Of a stretch of DNA of 64,000 nucleotides, positions 28,573 through 39,894 are shown one piece after another. Position 1 is the stretch's first letter; each line of letters opens with the position of its first letter. The translations under genes and the position numbers were made by a program. Below the pieces are notes generated by a model. The model was given only the letters and a program-made list of their open reading frames with translations, was not told the origin of the DNA and made no database searches. The DNA lies in assembly GCF_000380005.1 (NCBI RefSeq), contig NZ_KB904197.1:1-64000 (forward strand). The letters run 5' to 3'. The stretch comes from Streptococcus didelphis DSM 15616. GTDB lineage: Bacteria; Bacillota; Bacilli; Lactobacillales; Streptococcaceae.

Positions 28573-29019
28573 ATGACAGTTCCAAAATTCGGTAAAAAAA
28601 TGGAGAATAAAGATTACCAAACACGATATGGTGTCTATGCTATTATTCCAAATAAAGAGAGAGATCAGCTTATTTTAGTTCAGGCTCCAAATGGTTCTTG
28701 GTTCTTACCTGGTGGTGAGATTGAAAAAGGTGAAAACCACTTCAGTGCTTTAAAAAGAGAACTAGAGGAAGAATTAGGCTTTTCAGCCACTTTAGGTTAT
28801 TATTATGGCCAAGCTGATGAGTATTTTTATTCATCCCATCGCGATACCTATTTTCATAATCCTGCCTATATCTATGAAGCTACTTCTTACCAAGTACTTG
28901 GTCAACCACTAGAAGATTTCAATCATGTAGCTTGGTTTAGTGTAGGTGAAGCGCAATCTAAATTAAAGCGTGGCAGCCATCAATGGGGACTTAAAAAATG
29001 GGTTAAAAAACACCACTAA
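28573..29019 (+). CDS. Nudix hydrolase
   Basis: The 148-aa protein has a complete Nudix box GGEIEKGENHFSALKRELEEELG (split by the loop; G at about 47, the REL-EE-G helix following), the metal-binding catalytic motif for hydrolysing nucleoside diphosphate-X compounds. The substrate cannot be read from sequence; MutT-like 8-oxo-dGTP cleaning is only one option. SD AGGGGGGAG precedes the ATG. A TATAAT (28548-28553) about 20 nt upstream of the start supports its own promoter. It probably also transcribes the DUF1827 gene 54 bp downstream. Confidence 0.85.
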   Translation: MTVPKFGKKMENKDYQTRYGVYAIIPNKERDQLILVQAPNGSWFLPGGEIEKGENHFSALKRELEEELGFSATLGYYYGQADEYFYSSHRDTYFHNPAYIYEATSYQVLGQPLEDFNHVAWFSVGEAQSKLKRGSHQWGLKKWVKKHH

Positions 29020-29073
29020 ATTTTTTGAAATCATATCATACTTATATGTCAAATAATAGGTCGGAGGAAATAT

Positions 29074-29376
29074 ATGAGACTAATTAATACAACCAGTAGC
29101 CATCCTGAACTTGTGCAAAATCAACTTCGTAATACCGATGCTCAATTAGTAGAGGTTTATTCTGCAGGCAATACCGATGTTATTTTTACAAAGGCTCCTA
29201 GCCATTATGAATTACTTATTTCAAACAAATACCGTGCTATTAAAGAAGAAGAACTAAGTCTTATTAGAACTTTCTTTCTAAAACGTAAAATTGATTCTAG
29301 TCAGGTTATTCCTGATAAATCCAGAACCTTACATACCAATAACCTTATTGAGATTTCATTTCAAATAAAAAGTTAA
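29074..29376 (+). CDS. DUF1827 family protein
   Basis: This is a 100-aa soluble protein beginning MRLINTTSSHPELVQNQLRN, typical of DUF1827, a family restricted mainly to streptococci, lactococci and enterococci. Its function is not known. SD GGAGG is well placed. It lies behind the Nudix gene and before a shared terminator, so the two may be an operon. Confidence 0.75.
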   Translation: MRLINTTSSHPELVQNQLRNTDAQLVEVYSAGNTDVIFTKAPSHYELLISNKYRAIKEEELSLIRTFFLKRKIDSSQVIPDKSRTLHTNNLIEISFQIKS

Positions 29377-29408
29377 AGTAAATAAATTATAAAAACTAAT
29401 ATCATGAA

Positions 29409-29452
29409 CTCCAAAAAGCTTTTTAAAGACTTTTTGGGGTTTTCTTTTTGTT
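29409..29452 (+). terminator. Terminator of Nudix-DUF1827 unit
   Basis: CCAAAAAG (29411-29418) pairs with CTTTTTGG (29430-29437), followed by GGTTTTCTTTTT. Confidence 0.85.
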
Positions 29453-29460
29453 AAGCACAT

Positions 29461-29508
29461 AAAAAAGACTAAAGAGCTAATTCACATAGACTTAACTCTT
29501 TAATCTTA
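29461..29508 (-). terminator. ileS terminator
   Basis: AAGACTAAAGAG (29465-29476) faces CTCTTTAATCTT (29496-29507) with one mismatch; six T follow on the minus strand. Confidence 0.8.
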
Positions 29509-29531
29509 ATTCAAAGCAATTATCTTTAGAA

Positions 29532-32324
29532 TTATTGTTCAAAACCTTCTGCCACAGCTTGTGGGAAGTTCTCTTCAATAATTTTAGCACTGTGGTCACA
29601 TACGAAGGCTCCATAAGAACGCATTCTTGTTGTGGGATCAATACGACGTGACCGTTCACAAACTTGTCCTTGTGCATGACTAACTGTAAAGGCAAGACCA
29701 TCAAAGGCGAGGGCATCTTTTGGTGCTTGCTCTAAATCAGCTATGGTTAGTTGTGAGACAATCAATAATAAGGCAATATCGCTATCTAAAGCAGTAAGAA
29801 GTGTTTTAATTTCTTCATTAGCATAAATAGTTAAATGAGCTTCTAGTGATTTACCAATAATCTTGGCATTACGTGCTTCTTCCAAGGCCTTTTGTGCCTG
29901 ATTACGTAGGCTTAAAAATGCTTCCCAAGCCTCTAAAATCTCCTCTTGACCACTAAAGTTTTCAACAGCAGGTAATTCTGTAAGTTGTACAAACTCTTCC
30001 TCTTCAAATTCCAAATAAGACCAAATTTCTTCAGATGTATGAGGAAGAATTGGAGTTAAAAGCTTAGTAATCTTAACCAGAATATCATAAAATACTGTCT
30101 GCATACCTCTTCTTTGAGGACTATTTGCTGCTTCAATATAAACAACATCTTTAGCAAAGTCTAGGTAAAAGGCTGATAAATCAATTGTTACGAAATTAAC
30201 AACAGCCTTATAAATTGCCATTAAATCATAGGACTCATAGGACTTATGAAAGACCTCTACAAGTTTATTAAATTTAATAGTCATATACTTATCTGCAGCT
30301 GCTAGTTCCTCATAAGCAATGGTATCAGTTTTTGGATTAAAGTCTGAAGTGTTGGCAATTAAGAAGCGAAGGGTATTTCTAATCTTACGATAGGTTTCAG
30401 AAACCTGTCCCAAAATGTCCATTGAAACACGAACATCATTATCAGTATCAACAGATGTTACCCAGAGACGTAGAATTTCAGCACCATATTGTTTAGCCAC
30501 ATCATTAGGAGAAATAATATTTCCTTTTGATTTAGACATTTTCTCACCCTTACCATCGAGAACAAAGCCTTGCGATAAGAGTGATTTATAAGGAGCGTGA
30601 CCATTGACAGCAACTGAGGTGATCAAAGAAGAATTAAACCAACCACGGTATTGATCTGAACCTTCTAAATACAGATCAGCAGGATAAGCTAGTTGCTTGC
30701 GAGCATTCATGACCCCATTCCAAGAAGAACCAGAGTCAAACCAAACATCCATGATATCGGTTTCTTTAGTAAATTCTCCATTTGGTGAACCTGGATGCGT
30801 AAAGCCTTCTGGTAATAAGTCCTTGGCCTCAGATTTCCACCAAATAATAGAACCTTCTTTTTCAAATAAATCAGCCAGATGATCTGTTACTTCTTTAGAC
30901 ATAATAGCTGTGCCATCTTCAGCATAGAAAATTGGCAAGGGAACTCCCCAAGCACGCTGTCGAGAGATAACCCAGTCTCCTCTATCACGAATCATGTTGT
31001 AAAGTCGTGTTTTACCCCAAGAAGGATGGAAACTTGTTTTTTCAATCTCATCTAAAATATCCTGACGAAATTCTGAAACAGAAGCAAACCACTGAGGAAC
31101 TGCACGCCAAATAATTGGTTTTTTAGTACGCCAATCAAATGGGTATGAGTGATTAATAACTTCTTGAGCTAACAGTAAGTCCCCTAATTTTTCAATAACT
31201 AATGGAGTAACTTTGTCATAGAACTGTCCATGGAAGTCACTACCTGCATTTTCAGTCATTAAACCACGACCATCAACAGTCACAGCAACCTCAAGATTAT
31301 ATTTAATTCCTACATTGTAGTCATCCTCACCAAAACCTGGCGCTGTATGGACAATACCTGTACCAGAGTCCAAAGTAACATGGTCTCCTAAGATAACTAG
31401 TTCTATTACCTCATTGTCCCAAGGATGCTCTGTTACAATATATTCAAGCTCTGAACCCTTATGGCTTGATAGAATCTCAAAGTCAGACCAAGCAAATTTT
31501 GTCGCTAAAGAGTCTAAAAGACCTTCTGCTATAAGATATTTCTTAGAACTTGCAGCTGGTTTAACAACTACATAATCCATATCTGGTCCTACAGTTAGAC
31601 CACGAGAAGCTGTTACTGTAAAAGGGGTTGTTGTCCAAACTACAATATAGGTATCCGTATCCAGAATCCCTTTACCATCTTTGACCTTATTAGCATAGTA
31701 AAGTGAGGTTGAGTCAATATCGTGATACTCAATTTCAGCCTCAGCTAAAGCAGATTCAGATGACCAAGACCAATAGACAGGTTTAGCACCACGATAGATA
31801 TAACCCTTATCTGCCATTGCTCCAAAAACTCGGATTTGGTCTGCTTCATAATGAGGATCTAAAGTTACATAAGGATTTTCCCAATCTGCAGAAATTCCAA
31901 GCCTTTTGAAGTCTTCTCTTTGTTTATCAACTTGACTCAAGGCATAGTCACGACACATTTCTAAGTAGTGAACTAAATCTATTTCTTTACGCTTCACACC
32001 TTTTTTAGCTAGAACTTGTTCAATAGGTAAGCCATGTGTATCCCAACCTGGAACAAAAGGTGCCTGATAGCCTGACATAGACTTAGAACGTACAATAATA
32101 TCTTTTGAAATTTTATTTAAGGCATGTCCCACATGAATATTACCATTAGCATAAGGAGGCCCATCGTGTAAATGAAAGGCTGGTTTTCCTTCATTTAATT
32201 CCTGACGCTTTTGGTAAATATTTTCCTGGCTCCAAGCTTCTTGCCATTTGGGTTCCTTATTAGGAAGCCCTGCTCTCATTGGAAATGCCGTTTTCCCAAG
32301 GTTTAATGTTTCTTTTAACTTCAT
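29532..32324 (-). CDS. ileS: Isoleucyl-tRNA synthetase
   Basis: IleS charges tRNA-Ile. The 930 aa are the usual bacterial length. HIGH is HVGH within [14 protein letters not shown] (about 54-67), and KMSKS is [10 protein letters not shown] in the second half. The CP1 editing domain lies between, with WTTTPFT. The C-terminal zinc ribbon is degenerate: the first pair reads C-E-R-S and the second C-D-H-S, so each CxxC has lost its second cysteine. The T-box leader upstream controls it by tRNA charging. It follows divIVA, as in other Firmicutes. Confidence 0.96.
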   Translation of the reverse strand: MKLKETLNLGKTAFPMRAGLPNKEPKWQEAWSQENIYQKRQELNEGKPAFHLHDGPPYANGNIHVGHALNKISKDIIVRSKSMSGYQAPFVPGWDTHGLPIEQVLAKKGVKRKEIDLVHYLEMCRDYALSQVDKQREDFKRLGISADWENPYVTLDPHYEADQIRVFGAMADKGYIYRGAKPVYWSWSSESALAEAEIEYHDIDSTSLYYANKVKDGKGILDTDTYIVVWTTTPFTVTASRGLTVGPDMDYVVVKPAASSKKYLIAEGLLDSLATKFAWSDFEILSSHKGSELEYIVTEHPWDNEVIELVILGDHVTLDSGTGIVHTAPGFGEDDYNVGIKYNLEVAVTVDGRGLMTENAGSDFHGQFYDKVTPLVIEKLGDLLLAQEVINHSYPFDWRTKKPIIWRAVPQWFASVSEFRQDILDEIEKTSFHPSWGKTRLYNMIRDRGDWVISRQRAWGVPLPIFYAEDGTAIMSKEVTDHLADLFEKEGSIIWWKSEAKDLLPEGFTHPGSPNGEFTKETDIMDVWFDSGSSWNGVMNARKQLAYPADLYLEGSDQYRGWFNSSLITSVAVNGHAPYKSLLSQGFVLDGKGEKMSKSKGNIISPNDVAKQYGAEILRLWVTSVDTDNDVRVSMDILGQVSETYRKIRNTLRFLIANTSDFNPKTDTIAYEELAAADKYMTIKFNKLVEVFHKSYESYDLMAIYKAVVNFVTIDLSAFYLDFAKDVVYIEAANSPQRRGMQTVFYDILVKITKLLTPILPHTSEEIWSYLEFEEEEFVQLTELPAVENFSGQEEILEAWEAFLSLRNQAQKALEEARNAKIIGKSLEAHLTIYANEEIKTLLTALDSDIALLLIVSQLTIADLEQAPKDALAFDGLAFTVSHAQGQVCERSRRIDPTTRMRSYGAFVCDHSAKIIEENFPQAVAEGFEQ

Positions 32325-32369
32325 AAGTCTAAACTCCTCAATACATCTTAATGATGCTCTCTAAAATAA

Positions 32370-32589
32370 TAAAAAAGCTCCGTCTCTATAAAGGACGAAA
32401 GCTCGTGGTACCACCTTAGTTTAGAATAATAATTTATTATTCCCTCTTAGCCCGTAAGGCGTGCTAAACCTCCTAACTTACCCATCTTTCAGTTAGAATA
32501 AAAGAAAATGATAATAAACTTAACCAGGGAATACAGGGCTCTCATCTTTCCCTGTTTGCTGTATTTATAGATAAGTTATCGTGTTTTTC
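32370..32589 (-). ncRNA. T-box leader of ileS
   Basis: Downstream on the minus strand is the invariant T-box core, here GGTGGTACCACG (32415-32404), which pairs with the tRNA acceptor end. It is followed by the competing terminator GAGCTTTCGTCC/GACGGAGC plus T6 (32404-32371). Upstream, a stem I contains the AGATGAGAG distal bulge (around 32545) and a GATAA/TTATC basal pairing. ATC followed by A at 32512-32510 is a candidate specifier for isoleucine, but I am not sure of that triplet. The class is certain; tRNA-Ile specificity follows from the gene. Confidence 0.92.
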
Positions 32590-33354
32590 TTAATTATCAA
32601 TATTCAATTTAAAGGTTTGTGTTTCATTCAAATTAAGTTCAGGCTCAGGTGTTTCACTGCTTGTAAGATTTGAATTGAAGCTTTCTAATTCTTTGTTACC
32701 TTCATCGACACGACGTTGTAATTCTTCCATTTCTTCTGGTGAGAATTGACGTGTTGCATCAAATGAAGAGCTATCATCTGCCTCAGGAATTTCTTCATTA
32801 AGAACTTCCTTAACAACTTCTTTAAATGCTACATCTGAATTTTGAAGATAGACTGCTGTAGGCTGTAACAATTCATCCCACTCAGGAGAATTAGCAAGTT
32901 TAAGTTGTGATTCAATAGACGAAAGTAAGCGTTGATGGAAAACACGTGTATGACGTTTTAGTTCTTCTGTTTCAACAGCTACACGTTTTGCTTCATCAGT
33001 TGCATCACGAAGGATTTGATTAGCTTTAGCTTTTGACTCATCTAATAAATGTTGGGCATCATAATTTGCTTTACTTACTAGGTTAGTAGCCTCAGCATTT
33101 GCTGATGCTTTGACTTTTTCAGCAGTTTCTTGTGCAAGGATAACTGACTGACTAAGTGATTCCTTCATTTCATCAAAGTATGATAACTTTTCTTCTAAGC
33201 TTTTAATTTTTGCTTCTTGTTCACGATTCTTTTTGACTAAGTCCTCATAGTCATCAACCACAATATCAAGGAACTCATTGACTTCGTCTTCATTAAATCC
33301 TCGGAAGCTTGTTCTAAAAGTTTTATCTTTAATTTCAAGTGTTGTAAGTGCCAT
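32590..33354 (-). CDS. divIVA: Cell division/polar protein DivIVA
   Basis: DivIVA is a coiled-coil protein that marks negative membrane curvature at septum and poles. The 254 aa begin with the membrane-binding segment LTTLEIKDKTFRTSFRGFN (conserved Phe and Arg at the crossed-loop tip), followed by coiled coils to about residue 165 and an acidic disordered tail. It ends the division cluster; the ileS T-box begins right after its stop with no terminator between, so some ileS transcripts may start upstream. Confidence 0.95.
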   Translation of the reverse strand: MALTTLEIKDKTFRTSFRGFNEDEVNEFLDIVVDDYEDLVKKNREQEAKIKSLEEKLSYFDEMKESLSQSVILAQETAEKVKASANAEATNLVSKANYDAQHLLDESKAKANQILRDATDEAKRVAVETEELKRHTRVFHQRLLSSIESQLKLANSPEWDELLQPTAVYLQNSDVAFKEVVKEVLNEEIPEADDSSSFDATRQFSPEEMEELQRRVDEGNKELESFNSNLTSSETPEPELNLNETQTFKLNIDN

Positions 33355-33363
33355 TATATCTCC

Positions 33364-34155
33364 TTATTTATGCATCATTTTGCTAAATTTTAGTTTATAC
33401 TTTCCATTTTTAGTAAAACCATTATCTTCAAGTAATTTAAATCTCCCAAAGCCACGGACGCTAACCAAATCTCCTATGGAAAGACTGTCAGAAGTCCTTC
33501 TTACAGTTCCATAATTTACCTTTACCTTATCTGATTCTAGCAATTTAATAGCTTGACTACGTGAGAGCTTCAATACACTAGCCATAACCCGATCAAGTCG
33601 CAAACTAGAAAGAGTGATGTCAATAGTATTCTCTTGAGTCTCAGATAAAGCAATCTTAGAAAGAGGAATTTCCCTTAATTGAACACTAGCCCTTGCTATT
33701 TTAGTGATATTCCCTAAAAAATAACTTAATAAATTACAACTTATCATAATTTGGGCATACCCTTCTTGCACTAAAATATCCCCGAGCAAGGAGCGTTTAA
33801 TACCCAATTCATTAAGTAAGGTTCCTAAGATTTGGGAGTGACTAATACGGTTAAACTTAGAATTATAGCTTATCTCAACAAGCGCTAAGTCAAAGTCATC
33901 TTGATTTAAACTATAATAATCAGGCGCAATAATTACTCTTCCATATTCAGTATGGTAAAAATCAGCAGAAGAAAAGTACTGTAGTTTACTAGTTGCTACT
34001 AGTACCTTAAGTATTTCCATCTGTCGTGGGTTGAGAAAATCAGTAACCTGCAAGGCATAATTGTTTTCAACACGCTCAACAAAATCACTCATCTTTTCAA
34101 TAAAGGAATATTCATCAGGGTGAAAATGTTGATAGATATTTGTATGTTCTGCCAT
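33364..34155 (-). CDS. ylmH: YlmH, S4-domain RNA-binding protein
   Basis: The 263 aa have an N-terminal domain (about 1-170) and a C-terminal S4 domain (LDRVMASVLKLSRSQAIKLLESDKV, split at the turn, about 185-240). YlmH homologues bind the 50S P-site and rescue stalled nascent chains in Bacillus; earlier work linked the gene to division. It overlaps yggT by 1 nt. Confidence 0.9.
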   Translation of the reverse strand: MAEHTNIYQHFHPDEYSFIEKMSDFVERVENNYALQVTDFLNPRQMEILKVLVATSKLQYFSSADFYHTEYGRVIIAPDYYSLNQDDFDLALVEISYNSKFNRISHSQILGTLLNELGIKRSLLGDILVQEGYAQIMISCNLLSYFLGNITKIARASVQLREIPLSKIALSETQENTIDITLSSLRLDRVMASVLKLSRSQAIKLLESDKVKVNYGTVRRTSDSLSIGDLVSVRGFGRFKLLEDNGFTKNGKYKLKFSKMMHK

Positions 34156-34409
34156 TATGAAAATAATCTAATTAGTAAATCACTTAAAAAATTTAAAGCA
34201 ACCATCACAACAATGATGGTGAAATCAATACCGGCAAACTGTAAGGGCAACTTCTTAAAAGGCCTTAAAACAGGTTCAACCAGATGACTTATTATCCTCC
34301 CCACCCATGTGTTGTAAGCACTGGGAAACCAAGATAACAAGGCATAAACTAAAAGTAAGTATGAATAAACTTTTATAATATTTAAAAGAACTATTAGTAA
34401 AAAAATCAT
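34155..34409 (-). CDS. ylmG: YggT family membrane protein (YlmG)
   Basis: The 84 aa hold two TM helices (about 3-25 and 62-82) around a loop with LSWFPSAYNTWVGRII and EPVLRPFKKLPL, the YggT signature. It lies in the conserved ylmE-sepF-ylmG-ylmH run; deletion in pneumococcus affects division only mildly. The exact role is unknown. Confidence 0.9.
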   Translation of the reverse strand: MIFLLIVLLNIIKVYSYLLLVYALLSWFPSAYNTWVGRIISHLVEPVLRPFKKLPLQFAGIDFTIIVVMVALNFLSDLLIRLFS

Positions 34410-34413
34410 CGCT

Positions 34414-35046
34414 CTAACGTCTCTTCATATCAAAATCATAACCAAAGTCTTGGTTGCTGTTAGGAATATTCATATCTTCAATATTAACAGATACATTTGA
34501 TGGGGTCAACAGATACATAGAAGAGCCCACTTTTTGTAGCGTTCCATATAATACTTTACTAGCACCATCAATAAAATCTAAACATCTTCTTGCCTGCGCA
34601 TCAAGCATATACTGGAAATCAATCAAGACACATTCATTTTCAATTAAAAGATCAACGATTTCTTGAGCATCTTCATACTTTTTTGGAAATTTCAAAGCAA
34701 TAGTTGTCTGCTCACGAAGATTTGTCTCTTGTAAATTTTGACCTTTAGAAAAATTAGAGGCTAGATGAGCTTCTTGTTGACTAGCTCTTCTTTCATAAGT
34801 ATCTCCTGAAGTAGGCCTTGATTGATTTTGGTAGTTAGGTAAGTGATTGTCTCTCGTTTGTGTCTTAGTTTGCGATAAAGGACGCTGTTGAGGTACTTGT
34901 TGCGTATGACTTTGCCTAACTTTTTGTTGTGGTTGTTGTTTTGGTGCCGCTTCTGCTTTTTGAATAGGAGTTTCCTCTTCTACTTCACTGACCTCATCAG
35001 TATCAAAATAAGAAATCATCTTATTAATTGTGTCTTTAAATGCCAT
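34414..35046 (-). CDS. sepF: Cell division protein SepF
   Basis: SepF anchors and bundles FtsZ at the division site. The start at 35046 ([14 protein letters not shown]) is chosen because GGAG lies 6 nt upstream; another ATG four codons earlier has no SD. The 210 aa have an N-terminal amphipathic membrane-binding helix, a long Q-, P- and R-rich linker (about 30-115) and a C-terminal SepF domain ([17 protein letters not shown], then [19 protein letters not shown]). All expected parts are present. Confidence 0.93.
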   Translation of the reverse strand: MAFKDTINKMISYFDTDEVSEVEEETPIQKAEAAPKQQPQQKVRQSHTQQVPQQRPLSQTKTQTRDNHLPNYQNQSRPTSGDTYERRASQQEAHLASNFSKGQNLQETNLREQTTIALKFPKKYEDAQEIVDLLIENECVLIDFQYMLDAQARRCLDFIDGASKVLYGTLQKVGSSMYLLTPSNVSVNIEDMNIPNSNQDFGYDFDMKRR

Positions 35047-35058
35047 CTTTTTCTCCAT

Positions 35059-35730
35059 TTATTTAAAGAAAGAAGTTCCAATACGAACAAAGCTTGCTCC
35101 ATGTTGAATAGCAATTGTAAAATCGTTACTCATTCCCATACTTAATTCAGTAAAAGGCATATTCTTCCTATTTTCTGCTTGTAATTTATTTCGAAGCTGT
35201 CTTGCTTCTTCAAAAATTTCAGCAATCGTTTTTTGATCTGCATCTAATGGTGCCATTGTCATGAGACCTACAAGTTGAACTTTATTAAGTTTACTTATTT
35301 CTTCAATAGCTTGATCTATTTCAGAAACTGTAAATCCATGCTTACTATCTTCACCAGAAATATTAACTTGCAGGAAACATTTAATGGGATGATTAGCTCT
35401 TTTTTCAATCTCTTTAGCTAAATGTATTGAATCTAGAGCATGAAAATAGTCCACATAATTAATAACATCTTTTACTTTTCGACGTTGTAGACTTCCAATT
35501 AAATGCCAGGTTAATGCTTCATTATTAAGAATAGCATACTTATCTAGAAATTTATCAACACGACTTTCTCCAATATGCTTAATTCCTAAATCAACTAACC
35601 CTTTGGCAATAGTATTATCAACATATTTTGTCACAGCAATAACAGTCACATCTTCTTGCTTTCTGCCTGCTTCTTTAGCTGCTTCCTCAATACTTTTGAA
35701 AATAGTATCTTTATTTTTTTTTAAATCCAT
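35059..35730 (-). CDS. ylmE: YggS family PLP homeostasis protein (YlmE)
   Basis: This is a PLP-binding protein of the alanine-racemase-like fold that buffers intracellular PLP. The 223 aa show AVTKYV with the PLP lysine near residue 34, GESRVDKF, HLIGSLQRRK, QVNISGEDSKHGF and LSMGMSNDF. It sits between ftsZ and sepF with an 8-bp gap to ftsZ. Its conserved place in the cluster is not mechanistically explained. Confidence 0.93.
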   Translation of the reverse strand: MDLKKNKDTIFKSIEEAAKEAGRKQEDVTVIAVTKYVDNTIAKGLVDLGIKHIGESRVDKFLDKYAILNNEALTWHLIGSLQRRKVKDVINYVDYFHALDSIHLAKEIEKRANHPIKCFLQVNISGEDSKHGFTVSEIDQAIEEISKLNKVQLVGLMTMAPLDADQKTIAEIFEEARQLRNKLQAENRKNMPFTELSMGMSNDFTIAIQHGASFVRIGTSFFK

Positions 35731-35738
35731 TCTTACTC

Positions 35739-37067
<1,329 letters not shown>

Positions 37068-37086
37068 TCACTTTTATTACTATCTT

Positions 37087-38448
37087 TTAATCAAACATAC
37101 TTCCAAATATTCCACGAACTCGGTCACCTAATTTTTGCTTAGGTTCACTGTGTTCATGTACTCCGTAATCGACCGGAGCAGATTGTTGAACATTAGAGTT
37201 AGCAGGTGCAGTTCTTGCTTCATTATAGTTAGGAATATAAGATTCTTGACCTGAGAAATCTACTGGTTTACGTCTTAAAAACTCTTCTCCTGATACTGCA
37301 CTTTGTGCTAAGACATCAACCTCAGACATTCTTCCTACATATTCAACTAAACTAATTACATTCGCAAACATTGGATTTCTAATACCTACTTGATTGGGAA
37401 CATGTAATTTAACATTTGTAGCAAATATTTCTTGAGCTACTTCAACAACACCAGGAATAATTGCTCCTCCACCAATTAAGACAATTCCTCCAGGAAGTTC
37501 AAGTAAACGTCCTCTTTCTAAATCCTGTTTTACACGATCTAAAATATGACGAATACGGGCAGAAATAATTTCTGATAGGTAACGTTCGGTAACTTCTACA
37601 GGCTCATCGCTACCGACTACATCGACCTTGACAGTTTCTGTTTCGCTAGCTTCATTGATATCAGCCTGACCAAAATTAAATTTTAAGGCTTCGGCAATTG
37701 ACATAGATGTTTTAAGGACTTTTGAAATGTCCTTAGTAATATAATCGCCACCTTCAGTATAAATATTAGTATACTGTAGTTCTTGAGATTTCATGGAAGC
37801 AACTGTAGTTTGTCCCCCTCCCATATCAATAACTGTTGCACCAAACTCACGCTCACCCTCATTTAAAACAGATTTTGCCATGGCTAGCGGAGAAATAATA
37901 ACATTCTCAACTTTAATGCCTGCACGTTCAACTGTCTTACGTAAGTTGTGTAAAATAGTGCTTGGACCTGTATATATCAATCCACGCATTTCTAAACGAA
38001 TACCCATCATACCACGTGGATCACGAATACCTTGGAAACCATCAACGATAAATTCTTCTGGGACTAATGAAATAACTTCACGCTCAGGGGTAATACTCTT
38101 TGTCAAGGCTGATTTTACTACACTGTCCACATCTTCATCTTTAATTTCTTTAGATTCACTTGGTACAGGTATCATTCCTTGAGTAGGTTCAATTTGAAGA
38201 AGATTCGCTGGTAGACCAACATTGATTTTTTCAATAGTCATACCTGCTTTTTCTTCAGCTTGTTCTACTGCTGCTTTGATTGCAACTGATGCTGCTTCAA
38301 TATCAATAATTATTCCATCTTTTACGCCTGTACTAGGGACATTGCTAACACCAATAACATTCATTTCACCAGAAATAAATTCTGCAACCAATATTTTTAT
38401 GGAGCTAGTTCCTATATCCAAACCAGTAAAAAAGCCATTTCTAGCCAT
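37087..38448 (-). CDS. ftsA: Cell division protein FtsA
   Basis: FtsA is an actin-like ATPase that links FtsZ to the membrane. The 453 aa contain GLDIGTSSIKILV at the phosphate-1 loop, the inserted 1C domain, VIDMGGGQTTVAS at phosphate 2 and LIGGGAIIPG at the adenosine site. A C-terminal amphipathic helix ends RVRGIFGSMFD, the membrane target sequence. The promoter is a consensus extended -10 at 38521-38529, directly beside the divIB terminator. Confidence 0.96.
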   Translation of the reverse strand: MARNGFFTGLDIGTSSIKILVAEFISGEMNVIGVSNVPSTGVKDGIIIDIEAASVAIKAAVEQAEEKAGMTIEKINVGLPANLLQIEPTQGMIPVPSESKEIKDEDVDSVVKSALTKSITPEREVISLVPEEFIVDGFQGIRDPRGMMGIRLEMRGLIYTGPSTILHNLRKTVERAGIKVENVIISPLAMAKSVLNEGEREFGATVIDMGGGQTTVASMKSQELQYTNIYTEGGDYITKDISKVLKTSMSIAEALKFNFGQADINEASETETVKVDVVGSDEPVEVTERYLSEIISARIRHILDRVKQDLERGRLLELPGGIVLIGGGAIIPGVVEVAQEIFATNVKLHVPNQVGIRNPMFANVISLVEYVGRMSEVDVLAQSAVSGEEFLRRKPVDFSGQESYIPNYNEARTAPANSNVQQSAPVDYGVHEHSEPKQKLGDRVRGIFGSMFD

Positions 38449-38520
38449 TCACTCGACCTCACTATCTTTCCAAACTTTTGCTATTCTCAAATCTGCCAAA
38501 AACAGAATTATTCAGTGAAT

Positions 38521-38529
38521 ATTATACCA
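38521..38529 (-). promoter_or_regulatory. Extended -10 of ftsA promoter
   Basis: TGGTATAAT on the minus strand (38529-38521) lies about 73 bp before the ftsA start. It begins where the divIB terminator T-run ends. Confidence 0.6.
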
Positions 38530-38568
38530 TAAAAAAACGTAAAATGTTATCATTTTACGTTTTTTGTT
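38530..38568. terminator. divIB terminator
   Basis: AAACGTAAAATG and CATTTTACGTTT form a 12-bp stem with a TTAT loop (38535-38562) and T-runs on both strands. Confidence 0.9.
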
Positions 38569-38649
38569 ATATAAACTTAATCTTTTTTATTGGTACAATT
38601 AGACTGATATATCAGGCTTCTTTAACAAAAATTAAGTTACTAAATAACT

Positions 38650-39894
38650 TTACTGAGTTCTTGCTTCATTTACATGATTTTCTGATGAAGCTGCTACTTG
38701 CTCTTGCGAATCTGCTGGACTTGGAGGCTGACTTGAAGGGGGATTCTCTGGATTTGTTGCTTGAGGCCCACTAGCTTGCTGTTCAACAAGAGCTTCTGGT
38801 TTTTCTTCTTGAACTTTAGCATCTTGAGCTTCAATATCCTGAGTGGTTGAATAAATTCCTACTTCCATATCAACAATGCTAGCTTGAGTTAAGCTTTTCT
38901 TTATTTTCAAATAATAAGGTAACTTATCTACAATTTCAGATTGCGGTACTCGAATGGTATTACCATCATGCAGTTCAAGGACTAGTAAATCCTTTGTTGA
39001 CGAGGAATTGGCTAGTGAGACTGATTTTATGTCTTTCACTAATTTATCTGGTAATTTGGTCAGTGATTTAATCAGGTCTTGAATATCTTTTTCATTTTCT
39101 AGATTAATGATTAAATAAGATTTTGGTAATTTTTCCTTATTTATAACTGCTACACGACGCCCATTTTCTAAAATTGGTTGAAAACTATTTTCAACCTGCG
39201 CATAAGCAATAATATCATATTCAGTTACATTAAACATAAAATGAATAGGTAGCTTATAATCCAAGCTAATTTTTTTTATCCAGGGATTACTTAGTTTAAC
39301 ATTTTCAGCAAAACGTGCCGAAGAAAAAGCTACCTTAAAGAAATAATCTGATGATTTAATCTGACTTTGCTCTATCAGTTCTGTTAAAGTAACATGCTTG
39401 TTCCCCTTAGCAGAAAATTCCTTCATCTTACTATAGGGACTTAAGAGAAATAGCGATAAGGATAAGACCAATAAAGATATAAGAAGGACTGGTAAAGATT
39501 TGATAAATGCTTGTTGGCCTTTACTTTTTTCCTTTTTCCTATGTTTAATTCTTTTAGGTTTCTTAGCTTTTGTTAGATCTTGAGATTCCTCATAGTTTTG
39601 AGTTAATTCTTCTTCAACTTGGGAAGCTTCTTGATTTTCTTGAGCTTCTTGTCCCAAAGATGAGTCCTTGATATTCTCCTTATCTTCACTTTGAGAAGAT
39701 AGGTCATCAGACTGGTGAAGAACGGTAGCTTTTTTTTCAAGTAAGAGCTTTTCTTTTTGCTTTTTCTCTTCTGCTGCTTTTTCTTTTTGTTTTTTAAGAA
39801 ATTCGATGTTTCGCTTCTGCCATTCCGTAAGTTCAATTGGCTCTTTCACTGGCTTAGCATCTAAATCCTGTTTAGTATCTTTATTTTTTGTCAT
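38650..39894 (-). CDS. divIB: Cell division protein DivIB/FtsQ
   Basis: DivIB is a bitopic divisome scaffold acting with DivIC and FtsL. The 414 aa have a long charged cytoplasmic region (about 1-130, many K, E and Q), one TM near 132-152, an extracytoplasmic POTRA domain (SPYSKMKEFSAKGNKHVTLTEL), a beta domain, and a P-, S- and Q-rich tail after about 360. It is the last gene of murD-murG-divIB before a strong terminator. Start and length fit streptococcal homologues. Confidence 0.93.
   Translation of the reverse strand: MTKNKDTKQDLDAKPVKEPIELTEWQKRNIEFLKKQKEKAAEEKKQKEKLLLEKKATVLHQSDDLSSQSEDKENIKDSSLGQEAQENQEASQVEEELTQNYEESQDLTKAKKPKRIKHRKKEKSKGQQAFIKSLPVLLISLLVLSLSLFLLSPYSKMKEFSAKGNKHVTLTELIEQSQIKSSDYFFKVAFSSARFAENVKLSNPWIKKISLDYKLPIHFMFNVTEYDIIAYAQVENSFQPILENGRRVAVINKEKLPKSYLIINLENEKDIQDLIKSLTKLPDKLVKDIKSVSLANSSSTKDLLVLELHDGNTIRVPQSEIVDKLPYYLKIKKSLTQASIVDMEVGIYSTTQDIEAQDAKVQEEKPEALVEQQASGPQATNPENPPSSQPPSPADSQEQVAASSENHVNEARTQ

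Noticed and set aside
34888..35145. Plus-strand 85-codon frame over sepF-ylmE, and similar long antisense frames over prfC, ftsA, ileS, typA and clpE
   Set aside because: These are antisense shadows with no SD or family resemblance, lying over strongly conserved genes.
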